A stretch of 64,000 nucleotides of DNA from Vespula vulgaris (Eukaryota > Arthropoda > Insecta > Hymenoptera > Vespidae): the NCBI RefSeq assembly GCF_905475345.1, contig NC_066588.1:7498001-7562000 (forward strand), given 5' to 3'. Positions 47,003 through 57,984 of the stretch are shown piece by piece (within the stretch, counting starts at the first letter, position 1; every line of letters begins with the position of its first letter). The position numbers and the translations under genes are program-made. Under the pieces are notes generated by a model. It was not told the origin of the DNA, made no database searches, and was given only the letters and a program-made list of their open reading frames with translations.

Positions 47003-48615
47003 CTCTCCGATAGAACATCGTCTTTCGATAGAGCGATTATTTTACGAAGATGCAAATATTTCGCCGGCAGCAAAGTTTTCGCTTATAGAAGCGAGAGAGT
47101 TCCTTGAAAGAACGGGACTTCCTCGAAGTTACTCTTTAAATGGTCACATTGAATCGATCACGGTTGTCATCGTTATTCCTCGAGGAGTATAATAAAAGGC
47201 AAAAGGGGATGAAGTAGGGAGAAAGCAACGAAAAAGGGAGAAGGGGTGAGCTTCGAAGCAGCGAGCAAAAGATAAAAAGCACGATCGCTTTACTTCGTCG
47301 ATCGTCGAGCACGAGTTTGTATACCGTGGAGGAGGCCGAAACGAGAGGATAAGGCACGAAAGGAGGTGGGAAAGGAAAGATAGAGAGAGAGAAAGAGAGA
47401 GAGAGAGAAGGGGAGAGGTTGGGTTCGGAAAAGTTGACAGCCTCGGAAAGTTTCGACACCCCGTAGAAAAGCGACGGCTCGATTAGTTTGCAAACGACCG
47501 TAACTTTTGCTCGAGATCTTTATCCGTAAAAGTACGGGCAACTTTCTCTCGCTATTGAACGGGGGTGAAAAGGGGTAGAACGGAGGTAAGGGATACGGCT
47601 GCTTCCATTGTAACGCCCGGACATAATAACTCAGCTTCTACTGTCTTCTCGTGTTGTTCTTTTTTTTTCCTCTTCCCTCCTTCTATCTTCGACACCTTAC
47701 TCGTTTTTTATCTCTTCCCTTTCTTTTCTTCCCCTCTATCTTCATGTTTTTACTTTTTTTCTTCTTTAAGTGTTCTTTAATCGTACGATCGATCGATATC
47801 CTTGAATTTGATTCATACATCTCGTACGAAGAGGAAACAAATTCTTTTTTATTTAAAGAAAAAGCTCCAAGAAATTTGTAACATACACATGGGATCAGTC
47901 ATTCTCGAATACGTTAGTCCTTTGGCAATCTTCATGTACAGGTCGATTGGCAGGGTCAGGATGGTAGAGGAAATCGGGTGATCAAAGCGACAACCCAACG
48001 AAATAGCTTACCCCAGCGGATATCGAATTTCAGTGTTACAAGAGAATTATTACTTAGGTAGCTCTTACCAGCCGTGCACTTACCTATCCCCCTCTTATTG
48101 GTTATCTCGAGGCACCGGCCCTTTTCCTATATCGAATCTAGCTGGCTACGTATTTGCCGATTCATCGAATCACGCGGACAGAAATTTATTTGAAATTTCT
48201 GTCGGTCACGAAGGATATTCGATCTATCCGGGAATGATTTTCTCGAAAAAAAAGGGTATTAGTTACGAGATCTTATTTACAATTTTTCGTTTTATATTAT
48301 AAATTTTCGTATAAATAAATCTACTTGTTCTTATTAAAGGTAGTCCCAAACAATCTTTTTCGATCTTAACTCTAAATGCAAGGAATTAGAGTTCTCTAAG
48401 ATAGAACGGGCCAAAAGGAAACCGAGCATCGTTTATATCTGTAAATCCGCACTCGCGTGGATCCGTATACTCGCAACTGTTGTGAATGTGCGGTCACTTG
48501 ATTTATTGCCTGCTCAAGATTATCACTCCTTCCTAAGGTAGAAGTCTGGACTCTCCTTAGACTCCACCCTTCCTTCTTCTCTCTATCCTTCCTACACTCT
48601 ATCTCTATCCCTAAG

Positions 48616-48620
<5 letters not shown>
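47000..48620. other. Mostly unique intronic sequence
   Basis: GA at 47379-47412 and T/C-rich DNA at 47655-47768; otherwise unique. An 89-codon + frame (48033-48302) has no family resemblance. Confidence 0.45.
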
Positions 48621-48621
<1 letters not shown>

Positions 48622-48700
<79 letters not shown>

Positions 48701-48814
48701 CACACACTCTCCTTCCTCTTTGAACGAGCTGTACTTCTCCGAGTGGTTTGTGACTTCCTCTTACGGTTTACGAAGCGGATCCAGCGTCCAGAATTCCTAC
48801 GTAGACTACAAAGA

Positions 48815-48853
<39 letters not shown>

Positions 48854-48855
48854 AA
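48622..48855. repeat. (CT)n/GTCTCT tract and GA tract
   Basis: CT with GTCTCT units at 48622-48698 ending in CACACACA, then GA at 48815-48854. The two blocks are complementary. Confidence 0.94.
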
Positions 48856-49248
48856 GTTTGTTAGATGAGAGTCTTATATCACTTTCGCAAGTTTTGTAAT
48901 TCTTTATAGAAATAATACAAAATGAAAAGTTGTGCCTATCTAGAAATTAATACTAAGACGATGTTGTTATATTTTTTATTGATAGTAAAACGAAAAAAAA
49001 AGGAAAAGAAAAAGAAGGAAAAAGAAAAGAAAGTGGAAGGATAAAATGAGACAACCAAAATCCCATTCTCCTAGAATATTTATAATAATCGATCGATACC
49101 CTCTCGTCTCAGGGAAGACTCAACCCTCATTTTACGAGTATAACTTGGCGTCAATCTCGTTTCATCCCCCTTCATAAAATCCCGTAAGAACATATATATC
49201 CTCGCTAACAAGTAGATACGTATATGGCTCGTATTTTTTTCTTCTCTT
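48856..49248. other. Unique intronic sequence
   Basis: A-rich at 48990-49030; unrecognised. Confidence 0.5.
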
Positions 49249-49249
49249 T

Positions 49250-49535
49250 TCCTCTCTCTCTCTCTCTCTCTTTCGTTCTCTCACATACTCTCTCACTATT
49301 TTTCTCTCTCTTTTCGTCTTCATCTCCTTTTTGCATGGAACGCGTGACCTTAACATGTTATACCTTCCTACCTACCTACCTATGTCGAAATTCCCAAAGG
49401 GGGTTGAAAATGGTGGCCGTTCCCTCGTAGAAGGAGGGTCGTACGAAGCGATATTCCGTGAAATGATTCAGGAAAGTTCCGAATAATGCGGCTCGCTGGT
49501 TCGACGGTGGACACTTAAAATCCAGCAACCGGAGT

Positions 49536-49587
<52 letters not shown>

Positions 49588-49904
49588 ATTTCTCTCTCTC
49601 TCTCTCTCTCTCTCTACTTCTCTCTCTATCTATCTCTCTCCTTCTCTCTTTTTGCTAGGTCGCAACGTCCGATGTGCGAAAGGAGAGAAAGATAGAGAGA
49701 GAGAGAGAGACATATATATACATATCTATATATCCTAGAGCAGATCCTGGAGCCTGGTTATAGTAGTAATAGTAACTGGAGCCCGAATCCACCGAACGAG
49801 GAACGTTCCTCTCAAACTCGAGACGTTGTCAGGGTTTAAATCTTAGTTTCCTCCGCACCCTCCTAGCTTCACCACTCCCAAACTCCGACATAAGAGCGAC
49901 TCAG

Positions 49905-49951
<47 letters not shown>

Positions 49952-49957
49952 TTCTCG

Positions 49958-49991
<34 letters not shown>

Positions 49992-50012
49992 CTCTTTCTC
50001 TATCTCACTTTA
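49250..50012. repeat. Three CT-rich tracts
   Basis: CT at 49250-49310, 49540-49650 and 49910-50010 with a short GA at 49683-49711; unique DNA between. Confidence 0.93.
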
Positions 50013-50322
50013 CTCCACGGGGACAGCCTGTATCTCCATCTCACTTGCTTCCTCCCGACAAACTGACCCCGTAAACTTAGCCTCAACACAGATCGCACCG
50101 GTCACACCACTGCACGCTACGGCAAATAGTCAAAGGGAATTCGGTCCAGTGGAGTCTGGACATAGTTATGACCATCCTTCGCGTATATTCCATCTTCTCT
50201 CGCTACTCGCGCGATTACACGCGTTTACCCATCCCCAACAAGAACCGGCCATACTTCTTCGTACGTTAAGTCGGTGAGTTCACATGGAAGTTTCTCCTTG
50301 GAAGATATACGATGAATGTTTT
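50013..50322. other. Unique intronic sequence
   Basis: Nothing recognised. Confidence 0.5.
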
Positions 50323-50367
50323 TCTTTTTTTCTTTTTCTTCTTACCTTCTCTTTCTTTCTCTTTTTT

Positions 50368-50411
<44 letters not shown>

Positions 50412-50905
50412 TTCTCTTTCGTTTCTTATCTCTATATCGAATAGAACGATCGAAATGATAGTTTTCGAAAGACACTTTTCTCGAGAACTTGGCAAAAGAA
50501 GGAGAAACGAAAAGAGATTTTGTGGGAGGACGTGTAATGGCTCGACTCTTCCGGTAGGAAGTTTTCGGGATGTCGACGACAACGATGGTAGTGGCAGAGG
50601 CAGGCACAGTAGTAGCAGAGGCGGTGGAACTAGTCGAGCATGTCTGAGGTAAGGTTTGCTAGGTAGGTCAACGGGCATGAAATTTCAATGAGGCTGCTAC
50701 TCCTCCGTCGCCACGGAAGAATCCCCTCGGCGCGAGTATAGTCCACCAGCCTGAAATTATGCTTCGAGTCTAAAATATCGAGCGAGACGATAGAGGAACG
50801 TTCGCCGCTGTGACTGGAAGAGAAAAGCTTGGAAATGGATAAAGACGAAGACAGAGAGAAACAGAGAGAGAGAGAGAGAGAAGAAGGAAGAGAAGAAGAG
50901 TGAAG
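50323..50905. repeat. T/CT tract and downstream GA tract
   Basis: TTTC then CT at 50323-50420; GA/GAA at 50850-50905. Confidence 0.92.
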
Positions 50906-51582
50906 ACCAAGAAGCCAGGAGAAGGAACCACATCGTACATTCTCTTTGTAAACCTGTCTGAGGATCTCAAACCTTCTCCTGCTCCTTCTTTTGCTCCATC
51001 GTTTTAGGCGAATAGAGAGAAAAAGAGCAAGAAAGATAGAAAAGGCAGAACCAAGAACATCCAAAAACAGGCCACGTACGAGTCCCGCTTTGAAGCTCAA
51101 TATCTCGTTTGCCAGAAGTCGAAGCGCCAAAGAAATCAATGTGACGCGTTAGTCTTGTTCCTTCCCAAGGATCTTCCCAGCTACCTTCCTCCTTTTCTTC
51201 CTCCTCTTAATTCGGGAGACGTAACTCTAACGTTATATAGTATATTAAAGATTGAAATAAGAGATTTATATGAAATCGATGCTCGGCAGATGTTCCTATT
51301 CGTGCACGTGTTATTTATTCGACCACTTTGCCAGTGAGAATTACTTTTTTTCAACTTTTGAGTTTTTAAGTATGGAAAAACTTGAAGGAATAAAGAGGGA
51401 AATAATACTATGTAGTGGATATATTTTATTCGTTAGGTAAGAACGAGAGATAAAGAGAAAAAACGAGTCTAATGCCGTGCCTTTTTACGAAGAAGTTGTT
51501 CTTCAGGAAAACTAGTCGTTTTCCCTTCATTCTTCCATCCACGATCTACCCTATTATCTTTCTTTTTCAGAATCCAACTTTC
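50906..51582. other. Unique intronic sequence
   Basis: Nothing recognised on either strand. Confidence 0.5.
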
Positions 51583-51966
51583 TCTCCCTCTCTCTCTCTC
51601 TCTCTTTCTTTCTCTCTCTCTCTTTTTCTTTCTTTTTTTTCTCATTCCGGTATTTTATCTTGACTTATCCGTACGCCAGTAGGTACACGAAGGTTTAATG
51701 GGAAGAAGACGTAAGAATAAGGAGAAGGGGATAGGGTCAGCTAGCCGTCGTCGTCTAGCACGGTAAACTACCATGGCTGACTATCACGACAAGCTACTAC
51801 TTTATGCTTCAAGAGAAAGCGAAGCTAGGGGAAGAACTATCTCCTGAGTGGAAGTACATGGACTCTACCATGGACCAAGTCTATTGCTGTCCGTCTAAAA
51901 TATTCAACGCACTCGACAACACAATGATATGTCTAGTCTCTTCTCTCTCTCTCTCTCTCTCTCTCT

Positions 51967-52021
<55 letters not shown>

Positions 52022-52035
52022 CATACATACATATT
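51583..52035. repeat. CT tract and compound CT-(AT)n-CATA microsatellite
   Basis: CT/TTTC at 51583-51640; CT at 51944-51967 followed by perfect AT at 51970-52016 and CATA units to 52032. Confidence 0.95.
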
Positions 52036-52505
52036 GTATAGTATATTGTATATTATCCCTGTCTCTCTATCTTTTTTATTTCTCTTAATTCTCCAACATT
52101 TTCAGGTAACTCAAATTTCAGTTGGCCCTTGAACGCGACTCCTCCTTCTTCTCTCGTACGCCTTCTCCGCGTTCCGGCACGCGGAATCTCCGCGGAATTT
52201 CGTTGCTTCAATCCGGATCATAACTTCTTCGAATACTTGGAATCCTTAGTCTCATTCAACGTCGCTCTCCGTTTATATCGGGACTACGATATCATTAAGA
52301 ATTTTAGTTTCTTCTCTTCGATTCTCTTCGATTGATCTTTATTCCATTATACAATGTGTCATATATTTCTCGAGATTCATCATAGCCTATCCTTTAAGAC
52401 TTTTAGAGTCCTATCAAATAATTTGAGTTCGTCGTTCCATTCGAAGAATTTCTATGTACATTCTAGGCTCGATACGAACATTTTCAACTAACACGGATCT
52501 TCTCT
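52036..52505. other. Unique sequence containing a ratchet-like junction
   Basis: Pyrimidine tract ending in TTTTCAG|GTAACT (junction 52105/52106); no coding similarity. Confidence 0.4.
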
Positions 52506-52507
52506 TG

Positions 52508-52509
52508 CA

Positions 52510-52552
<43 letters not shown>

Positions 52553-52595
52553 GTCTCTTTCTGTCTCTTTCTCTATACATCTTTCTCTCTCAGCT
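52508..52595. repeat. CT tract
   Basis: CT with GTCTCTTT units. Confidence 0.93.
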
Positions 52596-53500
52596 TCGTA
52601 CCCGCATTTCTCGCGGAGTTGGAACGTTTCTAAGTACGTATTCTTCATTGCCGGCTTCAGCTATCCATCCGGGTGGCAGTACCGATGGTTTGTAGCACTC
52701 ACATTGCTGCCAGGCACAATGAGAAACAGTCCGTTAATCCCACGCGATCTATCGTGAGCGATTTACCACAGACGGGAACTTAGTAATCAGCGTCGACTCG
52801 GTGAATGACGTCGTTCGGTCTACTTCGCGATTTCACCCCTCCTCCCTCCCACAATCCCTCCCTCTCACCCTTCCCATTGTATATTTCTTCGATATCCTGA
52901 CCCTCTCCCAAGACACCCTCTCTTTTCTGTCTACGTTCCATTGGCCCAAAAGGAAGAGAAAAAAAAGAAAGGAAGGAAGAAAAAATACGTGCCGATTTCT
53001 GGACGATTGATTGAACGAGATTCGTTCGACGATGGGAACCGATAACGCGTAAATGGGAAGCGTCAGCATCAAAAAGGATAGGCGTTCTTTCTGATGCGAA
53101 CGTTACGACCGTAAAAATCGATGTACGTTGTTACCTATTTCATGAGATTTCACGGTCGATTAATAATAAACATTAATCAGAAATTGCATGTAACCATTAA
53201 ATAGTTCATTTGTTTGACTAATGATATCATAACGTTCGACGATTTCTCTTAAGTTATATAACAATGCTCATGGGGATTCGATTACTCTTTTTTGCTTCCT
53301 TTCTTTTTTTGTTCTTTATCTACAAATAAATTCTATCGGCTGAAAGAAGGGAGAGAATTTTCGTGATATCGAAAATAATATTCATTGTGCGAATAGAATG
53401 AAGCTAGCAGGTAGATACCTTCTTCCTAGTCGTCGAAGTAAGTAAAATTTAGTCGACTCAGGACGAACAAAGCGAACCTGCGAATAGGGAAGTCTCTAAA
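52596..53500. other. Unique intronic sequence
   Basis: 52630-52800 is GC-moderate and repeat-free; no gene is recognised. Confidence 0.45.
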
Positions 53501-53507
53501 CGAATCG

Positions 53508-54265
53508 AGAGAGAGAGAGAGAGAGAGAAGAGCAGTGATACAAGTCATGTATTTACGATCAGACGCAACACGTAAAACGAACGGAGAAGGTGGCTTTTCC
53601 GTGCATGTGCCTTCCACCTTAGAATGTTAGTCACCGCGATTGTATAGGTAATATCAAAAGGACAAGATAGTCATAGGTGAAAAAAAAACATTAGAGAAGA
53701 AGACGAAGAAATGAACGAACGAGAGAGAAAGAAAGAGAGAGAGAGAGAAAAAGAGAGAAGGAAAAAGCAAAAGACCCTTTGAATACAATCACGATTCGTG
53801 TTGGTTCGTTCGAAGATGGAGTGAGATTTGGTAGGAATATTTAAATGTAGAGAGATTTGAAAAGGCTCTTCTCGTTCCCCCCCACCATCAGCACGACTAT
53901 TGCCCTCAGGAAGAGCTAGGGATGGTTGCAGCTCGAATCTCCGGAAAATGCTATGAAAGAGGTCGGGAGAGAAAGGAAGGGAAAGATAGAGTTAGAGATA
54001 GATAGATAGATAGAAAGAGAGAAAGAAAGAGAGAAAGAAAGAGAGAAAAAGAGAGAGAGAGTTAACGCATAAGAGTAGAGCGCGTGTGCGTGGTCAAAGT
54101 TACGGAAATCGGGTAAAGGAACCAGGATATTAAGGACTCTCCCTATTCTTGTGAACTTGCTCTTTTTCCTGGAACCTCGCGAGAATGGTCTATCCAATCC
54201 CTTTTCTCTTTCTCTCTCTTTCTTTCTCTGTCTGTCTCTCTCTCTCTCTCTCTCTCCCTCTCTCC
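53508..54265. repeat. GA, GATA and CT tracts
   Basis: GA at 53508-53528 and 53720-53766, GATA/GAAA/GA at 53985-54061, CT/TGTC at 54200-54262. Confidence 0.92.
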
Positions 54266-54820
54266 ATTTTTCCCTTCTTTTTCCTCTTTTTCGTCACAGC
54301 ACTCCCTTTTGTGTTCCAAGATTGATAGGTCACTTCCGGCTGGCGATTTCTTTTTACAGAATTTCGCGTTTCCTAGTTCCAACTTACAAAAGGTAACTCT
54401 AAAATGTACGTACGTGTGTTCGTGCAAGTGTATGCGTTTTTCTGGTGTTATAAAATCGAAGGGTAGAAGTTGAAGAAGAAAGTCTATCTCGGTGGCAACG
54501 TATACTTCCTGTTTTAATTTTCCGTTGTTCTTCTCGGAGTGCTTGCATACCGGTATGGCGTTTCATATCACGCGGGAAATCTTGCGTGTCACGTACGCGG
54601 AATCTATGGAATGACTTGGCTCAAGCAGGGTCGCTTGAGAAGGGCTACGTTACGACGTTCCTTTCTACTTACCGAGTTTCTACCGAGAAAGCGTTTGACC
54701 ATTATCGAAATGAAGGGACTCTCTGAAAAGTCGAAGAGTCTCTCGAAATGGCAGAAAATCGTGAAGTAAAACGTACGGCGAACGTCGTTGAGATCGCGAA
54801 GAGAAAAATAGACTAAAAAC
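54266..54820. other. Unique intronic sequence
   Basis: Contains the 33-base pseudo-exon described separately and a 76-codon + frame (54539-54769) without family resemblance. Confidence 0.45.
54360..54392 (+). other. 33-nt in-frame pseudo-exon candidate
   Basis: Acceptor GATTTCTTTTTACAG (54345-54359), 33 bases, donor AAAAG|GTAACT (GT at 54393). Spliced after the RRM2 exon in phase 2 it would stay open, reading SISRFLVPTYK, and keep the downstream phase. It would insert 11 residues at the start of RRM2 strand 2, so it may be a decoy. Confidence 0.15.
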
Positions 54821-54825
54821 AAAAT

Positions 54826-54930
54826 CAAAAAAAAAAAAGAAAGAAAGAAAAAAAGAAAAGAGAGAGACAGAGAGAGAGAGAGAAAAAAAAAGAAAGAAGA
54901 GAAGAGAGAAAGAGAAAAGAAGAAAAGGAA
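54826..54930. repeat. A-rich and GA tract
   Basis: A runs with G interruptions and a GAGACAGAGAGA core. Confidence 0.92.
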
Positions 54931-55060
54931 ATACATACGTCGAAGAGCGTGACAATAACGTTTTTAACCACAAAAGACTCGACTCTTGTGCTCTATACAC
55001 GGCTGTCTCTCCGCGTCAGTATTCCTAGTGTCTCGCGCTATTGCGAGATAGAAAAAAAAA

Positions 55061-55119
55061 AAAGAAGAAAAGAAAAAAAATAACGCATTCGCGTTACTCT
55101 TTTTTTTCTTTTCTTTTTT
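55061..55119. repeat. 26-bp inverted repeat (hairpin)
   Basis: 55061-55086 pairs with 55091-55119. TAACGC/GCGTTA closes a 4-base ATTC loop, then a 3-base bulge (55097-55099), then 20 further pairs with one G-U. It is an all-purine arm facing an all-pyrimidine arm. A smaller 6-bp hairpin (55031-55048) lies directly upstream. Confidence 0.7.
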
Positions 55120-55141
55120 CCTTATCCGGACTCCGTTACTT

Positions 55142-55147
55142 TTTCTC

Positions 55148-55189
<42 letters not shown>

Positions 55190-55195
55190 TTTCAC
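55142..55195. repeat. (CT)n tract
   Basis: Perfect CT core of about 36 bases. Confidence 0.94.
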
Positions 55196-55391
55196 TTCTC
55201 TCCCATTGTAACGCGACTCCGCATTGTGTTCCGTTTCATCTGCATCTCCTTGAAAATTACACAACGATGAAGCACGCCGCTTCCCTTTCACCTGCGTCAC
55301 ATTTCAACGTAACGCGAGAGCTCGGCGAGTATTCTTCCACGAGAATTGAACAACCTTCCCCATTTTATATCGGTTATCTGAGCTTTCGCCA

Positions 55392-55427
55392 TATATAAGC
55401 GAGCCACGCGACCTCGTGCCTTACTCT
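55392..55427 (+). promoter_or_regulatory. Candidate TATA/initiator core promoter
   Basis: TATATAAG at 55392-55399 and TTACTCT at 55421-55427, which fits YYANWYY with A at 55423, 31 bases after the first T of the TATA box. This is the usual spacing. The preceding 130 bases are CpG-rich and repeat-poor. It could start a short Rox8 isoform or a non-coding RNA; no transcript is seen. Confidence 0.22.
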
Positions 55428-56150
55428 TTTTCTCATAAGGGACGAGGAATAATATCCCTGCTAATTTAAAAAAAAAGAAAAAAGAAAAAGAAAAGGAAAA
55501 AAAAACTGCACTTGCTCACGCGAAACGGAGAAACCGAGAGGAGGGAATTTATTATGCTAATCGGCTTGTCACGCGCATACATATGTACGTGTGAGAGTGT
55601 ACATGTATGAAGATATACGTGAAAGATTAGAAGAAGAAAAAAAAAGTAGAGGGTTACGGTACTGATTACAAATATCAAAAACTTTCTATTACCTCAGCGA
55701 TTTTTATGTTAAATAAAGAAAAAAGAAAGTAAAATAATGGAATTAGTGTGTTATAAATCACTCTTAACAACGATCGATCGTTGTTTCGTCCATCAGCAAG
55801 ATTTGTATTGGGTCATTGCTCCATTAATAACCGCGTTGGTAAAACCATGATTGCATAGCTTTGCTACCGACGGCCCCTTTTCCAAATCATGCAAAAATGA
55901 CTGAAAACCGATATTCCCTCGCGTATCGTTCGTTCGGACAGTTTAACCATAGCTTTTGCTATTCCCACCGGAGATCCATGCGAACATAGTGTATTATCAG
56001 AAAGTGATACAACGAACGCGAACAAAATATCGACGATAATACGAGTTCGAATTGCGATCAAGCCAAAGTAATTTGTATTCTTTCTATCCTATTTTTACGA
56101 TTTCATCCAGTAGCCATGTCTCTTTTAGAAAAACTTGTTCGAATTTTCAT
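55428..56150. other. Unique intronic sequence
   Basis: A-rich at 55467-55505. A 65-codon - frame (55864-56061) has balanced composition but no family I can name. Confidence 0.4.
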
Positions 56151-56156
56151 ACATGC

Positions 56157-56190
56157 ATATATATATATATATATATATATATTATTATTA
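56157..56190. repeat. (AT)n microsatellite
   Basis: Perfect AT followed by ATTATTATTA. Confidence 0.94.
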
Positions 56191-56212
56191 AACTATATAT
56201 TACTAGACTGGG

Positions 56213-56467
56213 ATGTGGGGGAGATTGAAACGTCAGTTAAAAAATTTCTTTTCAAACGCATTCATTCGTATCGGCAAAGGACGTTTCGTTCGCAACGAAG
56301 AAGCACTAGCAGCCATTTCGGTGACACGCCGTGGCTGGTGTGGCTTTAATAAAGGAAAGCTCTCTTTCGAGGATGCACCCGATAAGAGGCGGTGTACCGT
56401 GAATCGTGATCGCTATATGGCTACATATAACTGTCACTGGGCCGTGGTTCCGGCAGCTCCGCTCTAA
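56213..56467 (+). pseudogene. Possible relic of a mariner transposase N-terminal region
   Basis: An 84-codon frame of balanced composition. Residues 42-66 hold W42, F44, G48, S51, E53-D54-A55-P56, R60, V63 and D66. These resemble the W-x(3)-F-x(2)-G-x(2)-S-x-E-D-x-P...R motif after the second helix-turn-helix of mariner transposases. The match needs two one-residue gaps and no DDE catalytic region follows. No terminal inverted repeats were found. It could be chance. Confidence 0.15.
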
Positions 56468-56785
56468 CTCGTAGCAACCCTATGGCGAATGTGTGCGAAC
56501 GTTATGTACATATGTACGATACGTCGCATAGGAAAAATCGTAGCGAGTATAGGCGAACAAGCTGTGTCGAGTAAAGGAACCTGGATGTAAAAGAGATGTC
56601 TCTACGATTGTATGTGTATACATATATATGCGTGAACGTTCGAAGGAAGAAAGGATTCCGCATAGAAGGATGAGAAGGAGGAGCTCGTATTCGGACCGGT
56701 TCACACCCCAAGAAGTCGCGAGCTTGGCGATATTAGTTTCCGCATTTTGAAAAATCTCGTCATCCGGCGTCCTCGCTCGACACCG
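56468..56785. other. Unique intronic sequence
   Basis: Nothing recognised. Confidence 0.5.
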
Positions 56786-56786
56786 G

Positions 56787-56890
56787 TCCTCCTCCTCCTC
56801 CTCCTCCTCCTTTTCTTCCTCCTCCTCTTCCTCCTCTTCCTCCTCCTCTTCTCTACCTCTTCCTTCTCCTCTTTCTCCTCTTCACCCACC
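56787..56890. repeat. (CCT)n/CTT trinucleotide tract
   Basis: CTC units at 56788-56808 then mixed CTC/TTC to 56884; poly-Leu/Arg false frames. Confidence 0.94.
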
Positions 56891-57101
56891 TTCAGCCTTC
56901 CCTCAAGCCCGTTTATCCCCTCACGGGTCCCCTACTATATTGTTATTTGCATACCCGCCACCCGCCACCGCGGTCCGCATGAATATGGATGCGGACGTGG
57001 ATGCTCGACGTGGTTGACTCGCGCAGCCAAAATTTCAACGAGGTCTTCCCTGGAATTTCGGGCCGTACGCATCCACCTCGCCATTTTATAGTCATCCTAT
57101 G

Positions 57102-57276
57102 TTTTTCTTCTCTTTTCTTCTTCTTCTTCTTCTTCTTCTTCTTCTTCCTTTTTTTTTGTTTTTTTTTGTTTTTTCACTTCCAACCAGAATCGCGATGGAC
57201 AATTTCTCGCGGAAAATTCGATGTTCGGTGTGGGCGTGGGGAAAATCACGAGTAATTATGTTTCTGCTTCTATCTA

Positions 57277-57307
<31 letters not shown>

Positions 57308-57310
57308 TTA
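57102..57310. repeat. CTT/T tract and CT tract
   Basis: TTC at 57109-57147, T-rich DNA to 57173, and CT at 57274-57307. Confidence 0.93.
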
Positions 57311-57316
57311 ATGCAG

Positions 57317-57324
57317 ATGGAATC
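57317..57324 (+). other. 8-nt pseudo-microexon candidate
   Basis: Pyrimidine tract CTCTCTCTCTCTCTTTAATGCAG ends at 57316. Eight bases later a perfect GTAAGT begins (57325). It could be a splice decoy or a ratchet-type site. Confidence 0.12.
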
Positions 57325-57330
57325 GTAAGT

Positions 57331-57875
57331 ACGTAATAGGAATTGTAATGGGTATAGAGTAAAAGGAATACACAACAGAGTATATAATATTTATTCGAAA
57401 CCTCGTAAATATTCTAAAAGATTTATATTGAAATGAAAAGTTGAAAAAGTTGCAAAAAGGTTGCTAATATAAATTCATTTCTTTTTCATTTCAATGCAAT
57501 ATCACATTTCATTCATTTTCATCCGGTATTCATTTCGTCGGTTTCGATCATCTCGAAATAACAACATGTTGTCATCAGGAAGCTACCACGATTAATCGAG
57601 CTCGGTGAAAAGGTCCAACACGATTAGCGTTATCTAATGCCGCTTAAACGATATCAACATTATCGTCGTTAAGCATAGAGGACGACGAATCGCACGGAGA
57701 GACTCACCATTTCCGGTTTAGGCCTTTTATCCTCATTTTCTCTACTCCGCAAAACTCGTTACGACGCAAATAGAAGCGAGCGAGTCGTTTAGAAAAAAAA
57801 ATAAGGGAAGCAGCGATTAGCAGAATGCCAGTAATTACGCTCCCGTGGAACCTCTTCGTGGTGGCTGGTAGAAAA
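57331..57875. other. Unique intronic sequence
   Basis: AT-rich; nothing recognised. Confidence 0.5.
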
Positions 57876-57950
57876 AGAAAAAAATAGAGAGAGGGAGAAA
57901 GAGAGATGGAAGAAAGAGGAGGAGGAGAAGGAGGAGAAGGAGTAAAGAAG
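57875..57950. repeat. GA/GGA tract
   Basis: GAGAGGGAGAAAGAG then GGAGGAGAAGG units. Confidence 0.92.
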
Positions 57951-57968
57951 AAAATAAAAACAATATAG

Positions 57969-57984
57969 GTGTGCGCGCGCACAC
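57969..57984. repeat. Perfect 16-bp alternating palindrome GTGTGCGCGCGCACAC
   Basis: Strictly alternating purine-pyrimidine and fully self-complementary, which is the composition that most readily adopts Z-DNA or a cruciform. Confidence 0.9.

Noticed and set aside
48033..48302. + frame of 89 codons with balanced composition
   Set aside because: No recognisable family, splice signals or Kozak context.
49911..49930. TCAGTCTCTTTCTCTCTCTC resembling the insect miR-14 sequence
   Set aside because: It is the start of a CT repeat, differs from miR-14 as I remember it, and has no partner arm forming a precursor hairpin.
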